Assembly: GCA_001598975.1 (NCBI GenBank)
Contig: BBXU01000273.1
Coordinates: 52,650-116,649, forward strand
DNA: 64,000 bases
From: Parachlorella kessleri
Taxonomy: Eukaryota > Chlorophyta > Trebouxiophyceae > Chlorellales > Chlorellaceae
Direction of reading: 5' to 3'
Shown here: positions 24,401 to 35,700 of the stretch, piece after piece
Layout of the letters: the number at the start of each line of letters is the position of its first letter
Position numbering within the stretch: the first letter of the stretch is position 1
Notes under the pieces: model-generated
Database searches by the model: none
Seen by the model: the letters and a program-made list of their open reading frames with translations, nothing else
Told to the model about the DNA's origin: nothing
Position numbers and translations under genes: made by a program

Positions 24401-27400
24401 CCACTCTCCGCCGCAAGGAGGCGCCGGCGGAGCGCATGGCATCGCATCTCATCAACGCCCTTATCAGCAGCAAGGGGGGGACATGTCAGGGTCGGAGGCA
24501 TCCGGCGATGGCAGCCCTGCTGGGGTAGACAGGCGGGGGCAGGGGGGTGCTGACTCGGCAACTGGCGGGACAAGAGTGCGGCGATCGCGGCGGCTGTGGC
24601 AGCGGCGGCGTACGGCTGTGCACACCAGCACAGGGGCGGCCTTGGGAACTGGGACAGTGGCAGGCAGCATTGCCGAGGAGGCAGCCTTGGAGGAGCAGGC
24701 CACGGCGATGGAGCTAGATGTGCCTGGGGAGGCGGTGGTTGGGGAGGCACCGCCCTTGCTGCCGCAGCCAGCAGTCTCTGGCAATGCCGAGCAGTCGCTG
24801 GAGGGGTCAGAGAGTGATGCTGGGGAGGAGGTGGGCTCTCCTGGTGCGGCAAACAATGTCCCGCCCATGCTGCAGTCCCCCTCAAGGCGCCGCGCCTCTC
24901 GCAGGCTTGCAGCGGCGGCGGCAGCGGCAGCAGCAGGCGAGGTGCAGGGTCACACTGCTGGTGAGGGTGGCAGGGACGCAGAGCTCCTGACCACCCACTT
25001 TGCTGGTATTGCGGACGGGATAGCGGGGCCCGACGGGGACCACCCTGGTTCGGCCACAGGGGCAGCCGGCGGAGGGGATTTCAAATATCCCGGACCAGCC
25101 GGACCAGCAGCAGCGGGACGCCTGCCGCCGCGACAGACGCGCCACGGCCTCCGGCAGCAGCATGCTACCCACCATGCCGCCGCCGACGTTGCGGAAGCTG
25201 GGCTGGTGGATAGTACGCTGGGGGTAATGTTCCACCACAACCCGGCCACCCAGCTAGATAGCTCCGAGGTGGCCGCAGCGCCTCCCCCTGCGCAGGGTGC
25301 TGTGCACGAAGTGCTAGCCCACCAGGCGCAGCAGGCACAGCAGGAGGTCACGGTCGAGATGCAGCAGCCGACGCTGGGGTCTGCGGGGGGCTGGAGGGAC
25401 GGCAGGACGTCCCCCATGGCAGCTGCCGAGGTGACATCACGGCCTGTGCTGTCGGCCTCTGTCATGGGCGCGGTGGCGCCGCGGAGGACAGGCGGCGGGC
25501 ACGAGGTCAGCAGCCTCAACTCCGGTGAGCTCAAAGGATTACCGGGCTGACTGTTGGGTATCTGGGACATTGTACATGCACAAGCAGGTGTGTCAGAAGA
25601 GCTGGGGCACACTCAACCCTATTCGATGTAGTGGCACATCTTGCCCTTTGTCATACAATTCCGGCAGCCGAAGCGCTGCACATCACAAGACACCACATGT
25701 TGTAGGTGATTTGATGTGGAATTTCCAAAGTTGTGTGCAGGTGGCGACGCTGGCCTGGAGCGGGTGGATAGCGTGGCCCAGCGGCCCCTCGTCGACGCTC
25801 CCTCAGTTGGGAATGCGCCTCGTGCGGCCACCACACTGGCAACCACAGCACAGCGCAGGGAGGCACCTGAGGCTAGCACTGGCCATATCGGTGGTACAGC
25901 GACCCAGGGGGCCCGCCAATCACTTCCCCAACAGCACCCATGGCAGCAGCAGCATCAGCAGCAGCCGGGTACGGGCCCCAGCCACCAGGAGCTGCAGCAG
26001 CCTCACGCACCCCTAGCCGCCTCCCAGCAAGGCCCGACAGTGCGGCACAACCAGCGGCACTGGGCCACCGGCGCTGTCACACTCGCAGGAGCAGCAACAG
26101 GGAGGCACCACCCCATGCCCACGGCTAGCACAGGCACCTCCCCCGCAGCGGCACTTGCGGCTGCTGGTGCCCACCAGGGGGCCGGTGGGGCGGCCTCGCC
26201 TCCAGTGCCGCCCAGTGGGAGGGGCTCGCAGCGCGCCCGCAGGCACCTAGGCTTGGCCGACCACAGCGCAGCCGCTGGGAATGACGCCAGCCAGGTTGCC
26301 GGGCTTCCACAAGGGGAGCCTGCAACCGCTGCTGCTGCTGCTGCTGCTGCTCCTGCTGGGGCTGCTGGGGCGGCCAGCGGAGTTGCCCCTCAGCCTGCTT
26401 TTCATGCACCCCCGCTGCACTCTCACTACCTGCGGCGGCAGCCACATGCCCAGCAGCAGCAGGAAGTTGAAGCACACACAGCAGCCCTCCCGCGCTCGGA
26501 AGCGGCAACCGGGGTGCAGCATGCGCAGCACCAGCGGCCGCTCGCAGAGCATGCCCAGCAGGAGGAACCCCAGCAGGCACAGCAGGCTGCCTCGCTGCTC
26601 GTCCCCCAGCCCACCATGCTGTCAGGCCGGGGTCCCAGCACCGTTGGCAACTTCATGCCAGGCGCACAGCAGGAGGGATCCCAAGCTGAGGTGGCGCTGC
26701 CAGCAGCTGCTGAGTCAGATGGAGTGCATGAGCGCATGAGACGCATAGCGCTCCCAGGCCAGGGTAGCGGTGCCAGGGTGGACCAAGCGCCCACCCAGCA
26801 GGCACAGCAGCAGCAGCAGCAGCAGGGCCCGCCGGATAGCGCTGTGGGAGCCATACTGCATGTGGCAGGTACGGGTGGCAGCTTCAGACAAGCTGCTGGG
26901 GCTGGCACAGGCTGGCCCCACCACGGAGATGCTCAGTTCGACAGACTTGTCGCTACCCAATTGGTCCAGATCTATGAGCGTGACAAGATGTTGGGCGTGG
27001 TTTGGCAGCTCTGTTCAATGTGCTCTCATGTATCTCCACTGCTTTCTATGCCTGCTGTTCTGCAAGCTCGGTGGTGTACTGCCGCAGACACAGAGGGGGA
27101 GGAGGTGACCGAGCCCACCATGTACCGCTGCTGCTACTGGGGTCACGCCAACCTGGTGGGAACGTTGGACGGTAACGGCGTCCCTGCGATGCCCAACATG
27201 GCCTTTCTGGGGTCCAGGTCTGGTGAGCTGGGTGGAAGTTGCCTGGCCCATTTACCTATGAAAAATGGCTTTGTTGTCCTGCCAGGGTAGCAGCTCTTTC
27301 AGCGGTCGGGAGCCCCTCTGCAATGCTCAGCTGTGCTTGCAGAGAGACACCCTGGCAATCCTGAGGATCCACCCCGCCATCTCCAGCTCCATATAAACAT

Positions 27401-28060
27401 AACATAGCCTAACGTCATGCTCAAGCCTGACGCCCATCTTGCCCTTTCTGAGCCCAGGGTGGGCGTGGCTCCCTCTCCTGCCCAAAATGCAGACTTCCTC
27501 CTAGCGCCCTCCGACGACGGCAGCGTGTTTGTGTGGGACTACGGCTCTGGCGGGCTTCTCGCCGTGCTGGAGAGTGGCTCCCAGGACGCGCTGGCCTGCG
27601 TGGCGGCCCACCCGCACGCGCCCATGCTGGCCAGCTGCGGCCACAGCGCTGTGGTGCAGCTGTGGTCGCCAGAGGTGCGGCCCTGAAACTGCTGCGTTCC
27701 CTGGCAGCTGCACAATGTCTCTCCAAGCCTAGCCTGTCTCACGCTGGGGATGCCTTGACTTCTGTGCATAAGCTGGACAGCGCAACCCGGCGGCTTCATG
27801 CTTTCTACTCCGCATGTGCTTGCGCTGGGGAAGGAATAGCTGGAGTGACCCTACATCCGAATCGCCCGCAGGCCGAGGAACGGTGCAATATGGGCCGAGC
27901 CGTGCAGCTGGTGGAACGAAATGCCCGCGCCATCCTGGCCGCTGACCTGCAGCCGCCGCCGCAGCCGCCCCCGGGGCTGAACATGCTTGGGGGCAATGCC
28001 AGGGGCCCGTATGCGTACCCGGGGGAGGATGGCCGGCAAATGCGCTGCAACATGATGTGA
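21489..28060 (+). CDS. DCAF6/DCAF8-type WD40 protein with giant disordered insert
   Basis: Predicted 1510 residues from ten exons: 21489-21755, 21869-21949, 22089-22176, 22407-22526, 22822-22920, 23259-23607, 23849-25524, 25741-27222, 27493-27674, 27872-28060. The order of WD repeats matches DDB1-CUL4-associated factors 6/8: ATAWSDDGSQLLGAGEDCRL; GHTSSVLAAHFLPHARDQAI; LVLSGSEDGTVREVDVRVK; LLRLYDRRMLGQ; then YIPAHLK, SVAFARGGAEVVGSYS and CIYAFD; finally GHAN, FLLAPSDDGSVFVWDYGSG and AAHPHAPMLASCGHSAVVQL. Such proteins are substrate receptors of CUL4-DDB1 ubiquitin ligases; that role is inferred. Between the CIYAFD blade and the last two blades lies an insert of roughly 1050 residues, rich in Gln, Ala, Gly and Pro, spread over exons 7 and 8. 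The intron after 22526 starts GC and exon 6 uses an AAG acceptor. An extra intron near 26995-27087 is possible. The tail is RQMRCNMM. Confidence 0.87.
23849..27090 (+). repeat. Low-complexity Gln/Ala/Gly/Pro coding stretch inside WD40 gene
   Basis: Dense CAG, GCA, GCG and GGC triplets encode short poly-Gln and poly-Ala runs, for example around 24910-24940, 26320-26355 and 26805-26825. The frame stays open through two exons, and the downstream WD40 exon joins in phase, so this is translated insert rather than intron. Confidence 0.75.
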
Positions 28061-28663
28061 GGCGCCTGGATCTGGCGTGCGCAGAAGGTGGGAATGGGGA
28101 GTTACGTGGTGAGGCCTGCTGTGCCTGACATGAACTATCTATATTGCTCGAACAACAGGGTTGCCTTTCCCTTCCCTACTCATGTACGAGCCATTTGAAG
28201 CTTATAACGGTTTGTGCCCTGTGCCGGGGCCTTCAAGACGCACAGCTTTGTACTTGACCCATGATATTAGGTAATGTACTCAATGTTGGGGTCCAACATC
28301 CCCTCCAGTCGTTGTTCCTGCTTACAATCTATCCAGCATGTCTTTAATGTCCAGTCAGTAATGCACTAGGCTAGGTGTATACGTTCAAGTCCTTGCAATT
28401 GGGTGCGCCTGATTTAGTCGTTAGGTAACCCAAGATGCGGTGTTCAGAGCCATGAAAGAGTACTAGGACAAGGCCTTGTGCTGGTAAGGCATGCCGCAGG
28501 GAGCGACCCATGCCCCCAAGAGTTGTACTTATGCAAGGCACGCATGAGAACCCAGGACCCGCGCCAGCACCTCTCGAGAGTGCCATAGAGCCTGGCTAAG
28601 TGGACAATCACAAGTACATTTCGTCACAGGCCCCGCATCGTGAGCATCACAACATGGTAGCCT
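28061..28663. other. Convergent 3' region
   Basis: Tail-to-tail spacer between the DCAF-type gene (+) and a small membrane-protein gene (-). TTACA at 28322-28326 (TGTAA on the minus strand) could serve the latter. No further gene is seen. Confidence 0.45.
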
Positions 28664-29333
28664 TCAGCCCCCAAAGAAGAAGAAGAAGTAGAAGAGGGGC
28701 AGCATGATGACCACGGTGAGCACCAGGGGGAAGGCCATCCAGAAGCCCAGGCTGTTGGGGCCAGTGAAGGCTAGGTTGAGCCCGGGCGAGGGTGGGCTCT
28801 GCAGCAGCCCCCGCCTGCAGAGGAAAGGACACGCTGGTGGCCCAGACACATTAAGGCAAGCTTCCAAAGCGAGCCATGCACATCACACTGACAAGCCCCA
28901 CAGCTGTGTGCCTCCTTTTTGCAATATCTGCCACTTTGAACAAACACATAGCAGCACGCTAAGAATCGCTGTGATGCAGGGAGGTCAGGCAGCAGTGTGG
29001 CAAGCTTTTCTTGCCCAGCAACCCACCTAGCTGAGGCTGTGATTGCATCAGGGCCTGCTTCAACAGGGCATTCACAGTGTCACTGAATGTCCATTAGGTT
29101 GGGGAGTCCTTAGACAAGCTGCTACTGGGCCCCACAAGGCAACAGGCTGAGGCTACCCAAGGCAAGGGAGCCTTCAAGGTTGGGTCGAGCTTAGTGGCAA
29201 GGGCCGACCGACTACCCAACCCCTCAGTGCCACAGCAGTGCTCACCATCTTGGACTGCCTCCAATGCCACCAGGCAGGGCAGGCTCAGCACTACCAGTGT
29301 CGAGAAGGAGAGGACCACCTTCCTCCCTCCCAT
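28664..29333 (-). CDS. Small secretory-pathway single-pass membrane protein, 82 residues
   Basis: Three exons close in phase: 29246-29333, a 10-nt micro-exon 29027-29036, and 28664-28814. The start (MGGRKVVLSFSTLVVLSLP) is a signal peptide, likely cut near VALEA. After a short linker (RRGLLQSPPSPGLNLAFTG) comes one hydrophobic segment, FWMAFPLVLTVVIMLPLFYF, ending FFFGG. It would be a tiny type I membrane protein with almost no cytoplasmic tail. I do not recognise the family. The micro-exon is supported by an acag acceptor, a GTGGGT donor and the fact that it alone restores phase between the outer exons. Without it, exon 1 could be read straight into its intron. Confidence 0.6.
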
Positions 29334-30829
29334 GAGGGTGCTCAGACTCGATTAGGATAGCCTTGTAGCTACTATGTGACCCCTTGGACCAAGTAGTACC
29401 TTACCGTGTGGCCTGAACCCAATGGAAGTAGGCGCACCAACGTCTACGGATGCTTTTGGAACGTACGCACGACTAAATATATCTCCCTAGGCGCACTTTG
29501 AGGCCAGGATCGCCTCGGCAGACTGAATATACATGAGTCATGGCCTGCTTTTGGGCAGCTTCGCTAACACACAGACTTTATTGAGGGTGGCAGATAATGC
29601 GAGCGCACACAGAATTGCTTAGTAAGCTCTGCTTCAACGAACCCTGCTCCTAGGAGGCAGGCCTAGACCATTGCCACAGTTGCGTGGTGGTAGTCCACTC
29701 GCCAATGCCATTGGAACACACTGTAAACCATTGCATGATCAATGCTGCCAGGCCAACACAGCACCCTGGGTGGGGTTCCTACTACCTCAATTCCACTGTA
29801 GTCCTCACACACCCACCGCCAGGGCACAACCAGCGTGAAAGCCTGAGAGTAAAATGCTGAATTGATGCTCTTGGATGAGCACGTCAGGCCCAGCATGCTG
29901 AACAGCAAGAATGAGATACAGTGCAACAACAGGGTTCCATGGGACGCCACACCCACCAGCAACGAGGGGAGGGGAGGGGACTGGCAGTCCCCTGCAAGTA
30001 AGACTGCGATAACTAACCAACTAGCAGCTGCCAACAACTACTGCAGCTGGGAAACAATAAAAAGAGACTGGCCCCACGACAAAATGGCATGTAGTAAACA
30101 TGCACCAAGCACGTGGAAGACAATAACAAGAGCAGGGGTGACACATGGTGGTACACTTGTCAGGGAGAAAGCCCATGCACGGGCTTGAGCTGCCAGGAAG
30201 CACACATCGGATAGGACTTGCGGCAAGGCAAATCCTCGATCATGGCCCTCCAGGGTAAGGTCATTCGTTGCCTGGTTGTCTTGAAGCTCGGCTACTGGCA
30301 TGCCCTAACCTTAGTAGTCAAGCCATCAGATGCCGCTGATCCGAAACACTCAGAGGTTCAGTATCTGGTGGGGCGGAAGACCGCCTCTCAGCATGGCATG
30401 GTCATGGCAGCAGAGGAGGCAAGCGTAGAATACAGGGGTGCCATAAAACCGCATAGGACGCCGCAACCTTGCATCAGGGAGCACCCTTCAGCCCGCATGC
30501 AGGGCAACCTTGCCCAAATGTCAGCATGATGAATACCAGAGAGCCACTGGGCAACAAACGCGGGGCGCTTATGTTATCTTGGGCACTGGCCAGGCAGCCT
30601 TGCCTGGTAGCCAGCGAGCGCAGATTAAGCGCTGCAGTCACTCAAGCTGGGAGAGCTCCGGACTTCTCCTATGAGGCGAGTTGAGCACCCAACCAAGTGC
30701 CGTGCGCCTGGGCCGGCGCCCCAGTATAGGGGTGTGGGATGCCGCAAGCACCTCCTTCTGGCCCCGTGCGTCTGGCCACCGCGGCTACAGCTTTGCTTGA
30801 GGCACCGTTGCTCGAGGCAGCCTGGCACC
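29334..30829. other. Spacer between two minus-strand membrane-protein genes
   Basis: This 1.5 kb holds the upstream region of the 82-residue gene and the 3' flank of the 146-residue gene. Hydrophobic minus-strand frames at 29663-30301 lack start, splice and composition support, and I do not call a gene from them. A diverged copy of the neighbouring terminal exon lies at 30731-30777. Confidence 0.4.
30731..30777 (-). repeat. Diverged partial copy of the last exon of the adjacent gene
   Basis: About 47 bp here match 30842-30887, the end of the coding part of the neighbouring gene, at roughly 85 percent with small indels. Both share a GGTGTGGGATG start and end in CTGGCC on the plus strand. The copy sits in the 3' flank of that gene and is not in an obvious reading frame. 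Confidence 0.6.
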
Positions 30830-32273
30830 TCAGAACTTGGAGGTGTGGGATGCGCTGAGCACCTTCCTCTGGCCGGTGCGCCTGGCCATCTCCACGTCGT
30901 CCACAGCAAACGCCTGCGGGCTGGCCTCCCTGCAGCGCACAAGCGTCCCACAATCGCCAGACACACAAACCTTATAGGTGGCATGTGCCAGCAAGGGCAC
31001 GATACAGCTCAGTATGTGTCAGTCAGGCGCTGCCGGTGCTGCATAGCACCGCCGGCAAGGCGATCCTCCCACCGAGTGCTGTCCAACAAGAAGGCCTATC
31101 ATATATGACGCGGGTGCACCTATCCAGCCCAGGTCACAGCCCGAACAACCGCCCACGCCTCCTAGGACAAAGCAAGAACCCACTTTGCGCTGCCATCAAC
31201 CCCCAACTCCAAGTCCTTGGCGGGTGGGCTGCCAGCTGGCTCCAGCCCAGGAGTGACAATGACACGCTGTGCCTGCTGCTTCTCCAGCTCCTCCGACTCC
31301 TTCTTGTAGCGGCGGTAGTTACGGAACCCTGCGCCCCACATTCATCTCAAGGTGAGTTTAGATCTCTTTCTGAGTCCCAACTAGGGGAGTAAGAAAGGCC
31401 GTCAAAGTGCAAGGAGGTCTTTCTCTTTAAAAGGCATAGGCAGGGCACACACCCACAAACAACGGCGCTGCTTCTCACCTCTCCAGACGAAGAAGGTCGC
31501 CACGATGAAGAAGCATGCGATAATCTGCAGCGCCAAGTACAGAAAATCCCACGCGCTACCTTGGAGGCAGCACATACCCAGCAAGGAGGTGTGTCGCCCG
31601 CCCCAACATTTCTAGGGTAGACTCTGACAAGTGAACTCCCTGTCTAACACGACGGCCAAACACGGTAGGAGGCAGCAAGGCCAACAGTGCTGGCTGTGCC
31701 CACTGCTATGGTCCGGTTTACGCCAACCCTCTTGTGTGCAGAACACGAAGAGCAGCGGAGCATCTTTCATGCATCAGCTGCTGCATTTCGCCATCCGGGG
31801 GGAACCTGGCCCAATATCGCTGCGGCCGCTTGCCCTACCTCTAGTTGCCGACCCCTCACTGGCTAGATAACACCAAGACCAGCACCAACACAGTGAACAG
31901 CCCTTCTTACCCCTATGATGAGCCAGAACCACCACTTGTGGACCACCTGCAGAGCAAATACAGAAAGTGGCTGACCTCCAGAGCGATAGGGTGCTCACCT
32001 CCTCACCACAAGGCAGACATGCGTCATCTATAAGACATAAGGGAACTCACCGAGCTGTCGATTCCTATGTCAACTGGGTTAGGCTGGGCGCTGCGAGAAG
32101 GGCAGGAGTAACAGGTCAGTAAGACCTTGTCACTGGCAAACATCGCATCGAAAAGGCTCACTCAGTGCTGCGCAACTATGCGCGACACAAATGAAGTACC
32201 TGCAACTCCTCAGCAGCAAGAGGAGCACTAAGCAAGCGCGAGAAGACCAATGCCAGCGGCCTGAGGGCGTCAT
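30830..32273 (-). CDS. Small type I membrane protein with basic/coiled cytoplasmic tail, 146 residues
   Basis: Six phase-consistent exons: 32200-32273, 32051-32090, 31911-31946, 31479-31524, 31184-31328, 30830-30929. The signal peptide is MTPSGRWHWSSRACLVLLLL, likely cut near RSCSA. A lumenal stretch of about 20 residues (AQPNPVDIGIDSSVVHK) precedes one TM segment, WWFWLIIGIIACFFIVATFF. The cytoplasmic side begins VWRGFRNYRRYKKESEELEK, basic then helical, and ends ARRTGQRKVLSASHTSKF. The layout fits a small sorting or adaptor membrane protein, but I recognise no family. It shares a 452-bp divergent region with the 2OG-like/SUMO-like gene. Part of its terminal exon is echoed in its own 3' flank. 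Confidence 0.72.
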
Positions 32274-32725
32274 GGCTTTCACTACACAGCCGCTTGCGTA
32301 AAAGGCTCTCAGGGTCCAGTGACTTTGTGTGCGTGCGTATTGGGCTGTGTACGAGGAACACAGCGCGATTTTTGGTGATCTTTCCCGCGCGTTTTCTTGA
32401 GTGCCCCCCCTTCCCGGACCGATAGCTTCCTTCCCTTCCTGCCGTCCCAAGGAACTTATTATTAAGACTGTTTAGACAGTCTTGAGGCACCCATCCTAGG
32501 GAGGAATCGAAGAATCCAGCAGAGCAGGCGCCGCACGCTGAAACGAGAAAGCTGACAGCCGGCTGCAACCAGTCACCCCTTTCTCCGCGAATTTGAATTT
32601 GCTTCCCTGGCTTGCTGAGTGCTCTTAGTGAACATGTTGCGCTGATCCTTGATCCCGAGCCCTGACGTTGTGCCCCCTCGGTTAGGCGCCCCTGCAAGCG
32701 TCCAGTCCTTCAGCGGGACAGCAGC
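32274..32725. promoter_or_regulatory. Divergent promoter region (membrane protein / 2OG-SUMO-like gene)
   Basis: A 452-bp head-to-head spacer with both 5' UTRs. It carries a short palindromic element, AAGACTGTTTAGACAGTCTT (about 32463-32482), which could be an operator-like or structural element. Confidence 0.55.
32463..32482. repeat. Perfect palindrome in divergent promoter
   Basis: AAGACTGT and ACAGTCTT form 8-bp arms around a TTAG loop. It lies roughly midway between two divergent start codons, so a regulatory role is possible but unproven. Confidence 0.6.
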
Positions 32726-35700
32726 ATGCTCGGCAACGTTTGCTTGAACGACCTGCAGCCAGGCGTGGTGCAGACGGATGCCTGGGAGACCAACGTGGAA
32801 AAGCTGGCAGTCAGCCTAAGCCGGAGTTGCGCTTGTGTGCTGAGCCTACCCAGAAACCAGTGGGCAGCGCCCTTTGCCGCTCTACAAGTGCTGTCTGAGC
32901 AAAGCGGTGTGGCCTGGATGAACTCCTCATGTGTTGAGGCTGAGGAGAAACCGGGGTCGCGGGCGATCCACTTCCGAGCCAGTGGTGTTGCCAACACAGG
33001 AAGCGGAGCACCAAATGTGCTGGAGGTGTGTGGTTCGGCCCACTTCGGTTATATTAGCTAGTCAATGAATATCCCTGCAGTTGCTCTCCAAAGATGCTCC
33101 AAACAGGGCAGCAAAACATATCCCCACCATGGGTGTGCTGAGACCCAGGCGCCAGCAGGTGAACCCCTGCCCTCGCAGATGCTGTATGGATTGCTTGACA
33201 CAACCACGCGAGCTGTGATGCACGCCCTCTGCCGCTCGCGGCTGCTGCGCCTTCGGAGTGACACCTTTGATGGTGTGCTGGATGACTTGCCGCTGCCTCG
33301 CACCCAGCAGGTGGGCATTGCTGCTTCTGCCCGTGGTACATGCTTGATGTTTTGGCCCTGACTGCCGGCCACCGCCCTTGCGCCATGTGCGCCTGTTGTC
33401 GGCTCCATATGCAACAACTGTTCGACAAACAGCAACTATGCTCAAGCTCGGTTGCTGTGCAGGGCTCTTCTGTGCTGTCTGTCCAAACATACGTCGATAA
33501 CTTCCAGGAAAGCTGTACAGCCCAAGGGCACATCTTTATCGACCCGCAGGTGGGTACTTGGTCTTTTGAACCTGTGCCAACTTTTGACATACATTGGACT
33601 GGTGCAGTAAGGGGACTACCAGCAGGCACCAGCTGGGCAAAGTGTAGCAAAAGTGCCATTGCGACAAGAGTTGCATGCAATAAGGCCGCATGCCAAAAGT
33701 ATAGGCGGTGGACTGCGAAGCGCCCAGTTCCTGGCTGAGTTGCATAGCCAATGCACCCTGTGGCAGGCGCCCGTTGCAGGAGGAAACGAGCGACAGCGGG
33801 CTGCTGACTATCATCATCCCCCAGGAGGCACACGACCCGGAGATGGGCCCCTTGTCGGTCCTGCAGGTGGGTGGGTCCGCATGCTATCTGGAGGGGCAGG
33901 TGGCCTGATCGCTGGGCTTGTTCTTTGATGCAGCCTCATTGCTTGCATTCCTTGATCTCTCCCCAGCACAGCCCTTGGTTCCACAGCACCTCCAGTTGGC
34001 ACCAACGGTTTTCCACTCCTGCTTTGCTCACTTAGTAACAGGTAAAAGATGCTGCCGGCAACTGGGAAGAGGTGGAAGTGAAGGAGGGTGAAGCGGTGGT
34101 GCTCCTGGGCCGCACAACTAAGCATGCCACAGCTGGCATCTTGGGACCTGCAACTTACCGCGTGGTAAGTCCTTGCTGGCTGTCCTAGGCAGTCGAGCCT
34201 GAGAGCAAATCGCCACCTAACCATGTGCCTACCTAACTTGTCCATGCTGACTTCTTGACCACGGCTAGCTGTTGTGACAGGAGTAGGCTAGACAGCAGCA
34301 AGGCAAAAAGATCACATGCACGGCTTCGGATGTTTTCTTTAGGCCTCAGGTCCAACGCCCTGCGCACTTCATGTAGTCTGGACAGCTTGCAAGGTGCTTC
34401 TCTCTGAGGGGCGCCTGGTCCTGGATGGGTACCAGACTAGTGCCATGTGCTCCCTGCTCTGCAGGCTGGTGACCCCTATGGCACCAAAAACGGCCACAGC
34501 CGGCGGCTGCTGCGCTTTGAGCTCCGGCCTCGCCCATCCGCGGTACTGGATTTCACGCAGCAGCTGGCAGAGGCAGGCCACCAGGTGCCCCTAAAGTAAG
34601 CTGCAGGGAGGCCAATGTATTCTAACGGTGATGGCTGGCGCAGCACCTGACAGGCTTCCCCTTCTCACTTACCCCCCCATGACCCTATGTGTGCCTCGCA
34701 TTGTCTGCTGGCAGCTTCTCAGCCAAGGAGGCGAAGCCGCTGATATACTGGGCTGCAGAAGCTCTCAACCCTAGAACATTGCCCCACCATATAGGCATGT
34801 TTGAGAGCAGGTCGTCCCTAACCCTTAAAATCCTAAGCTGGAGGACACAAAATGCAAAAGGGTCAAATGGCACTGCAAGGGTGACACTGCAGGTATGCGG
34901 CACCAGTGAGTGTGCGGTCCCTCATGGAGCACTTTGAGGTGCTCATGTCCCCCGGCAAGGATGTGCACACTCCCAGGAACATGGAGGGTGTGGCGGCTCA
35001 CACTGCCTGGGACCTCGCAACTGCCAAGAAGTAAGCTGCGGTGGCTGCTGCTGGCCTGCTTCCCACGCATGCTGATCCATCCGCCGTGGTTTATGAGGAT
35101 ATCATGCAGATCATTGCTCCATAGTCAAACACCTGGTTGACATCTCCAAATTCGGTAATGATCATTTGTGGAGAATATTCCCAGGGCGATTTGAGCAGCA
35201 ACTCTCATAAGTAGCACAGTTGGCGCTTGCTTGTGCAGGCAGCGCAAACGAAGCAGTGAGGCTGCAGGGCTCTTTGGGGATGAGGGAGGAGAGGCAGACC
35301 CTGTCACACGCAGCGGCAACGTGCATCGCACATCAGCTGGCGGCTTGGTAAACCAGCACCGCCCTAGCCGGTTCAAGCAGCAGGCCAGGTCTGCCAGCGG
35401 CGCAGCAGCGGCAGGGGAAGCTGCCGGCGGCAGCGGGGCAGCACCCATGGAGGGATCAATTGGGGACAGCGGCAATGGCAACGGCAGGCCAGCGGGTGGA
35501 TCAATGGACTCTGCAGGCCCCCAGCAGCACCCGCAGCAGCCCTCTACTGCCGGCGGGGACGCAGGCAGTGGCAGGGGCAGCTTGTGTGATGCCATGGGCA
35601 GGCGGCAGGGCGTGCACGAGGCCACGGGCGCGGCTAAGGCCCTCTACTATGTGCGGGGACACACTTGCACAGTGATGGATGGGTGCCTGCTGGACGAGCC

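Noticed and set aside
24172..24885. Long minus-strand frames opposite the WD40 insert
   Set aside because: Antisense shadows of GC-rich repeats in a translated exon; no splice sites or domains.
29663..30301. Hydrophobic minus-strand frames suggesting a membrane protein
   Set aside because: No splice, start or stop context, odd composition, and no family resemblance; most likely chance frames in a UTR or spacer.
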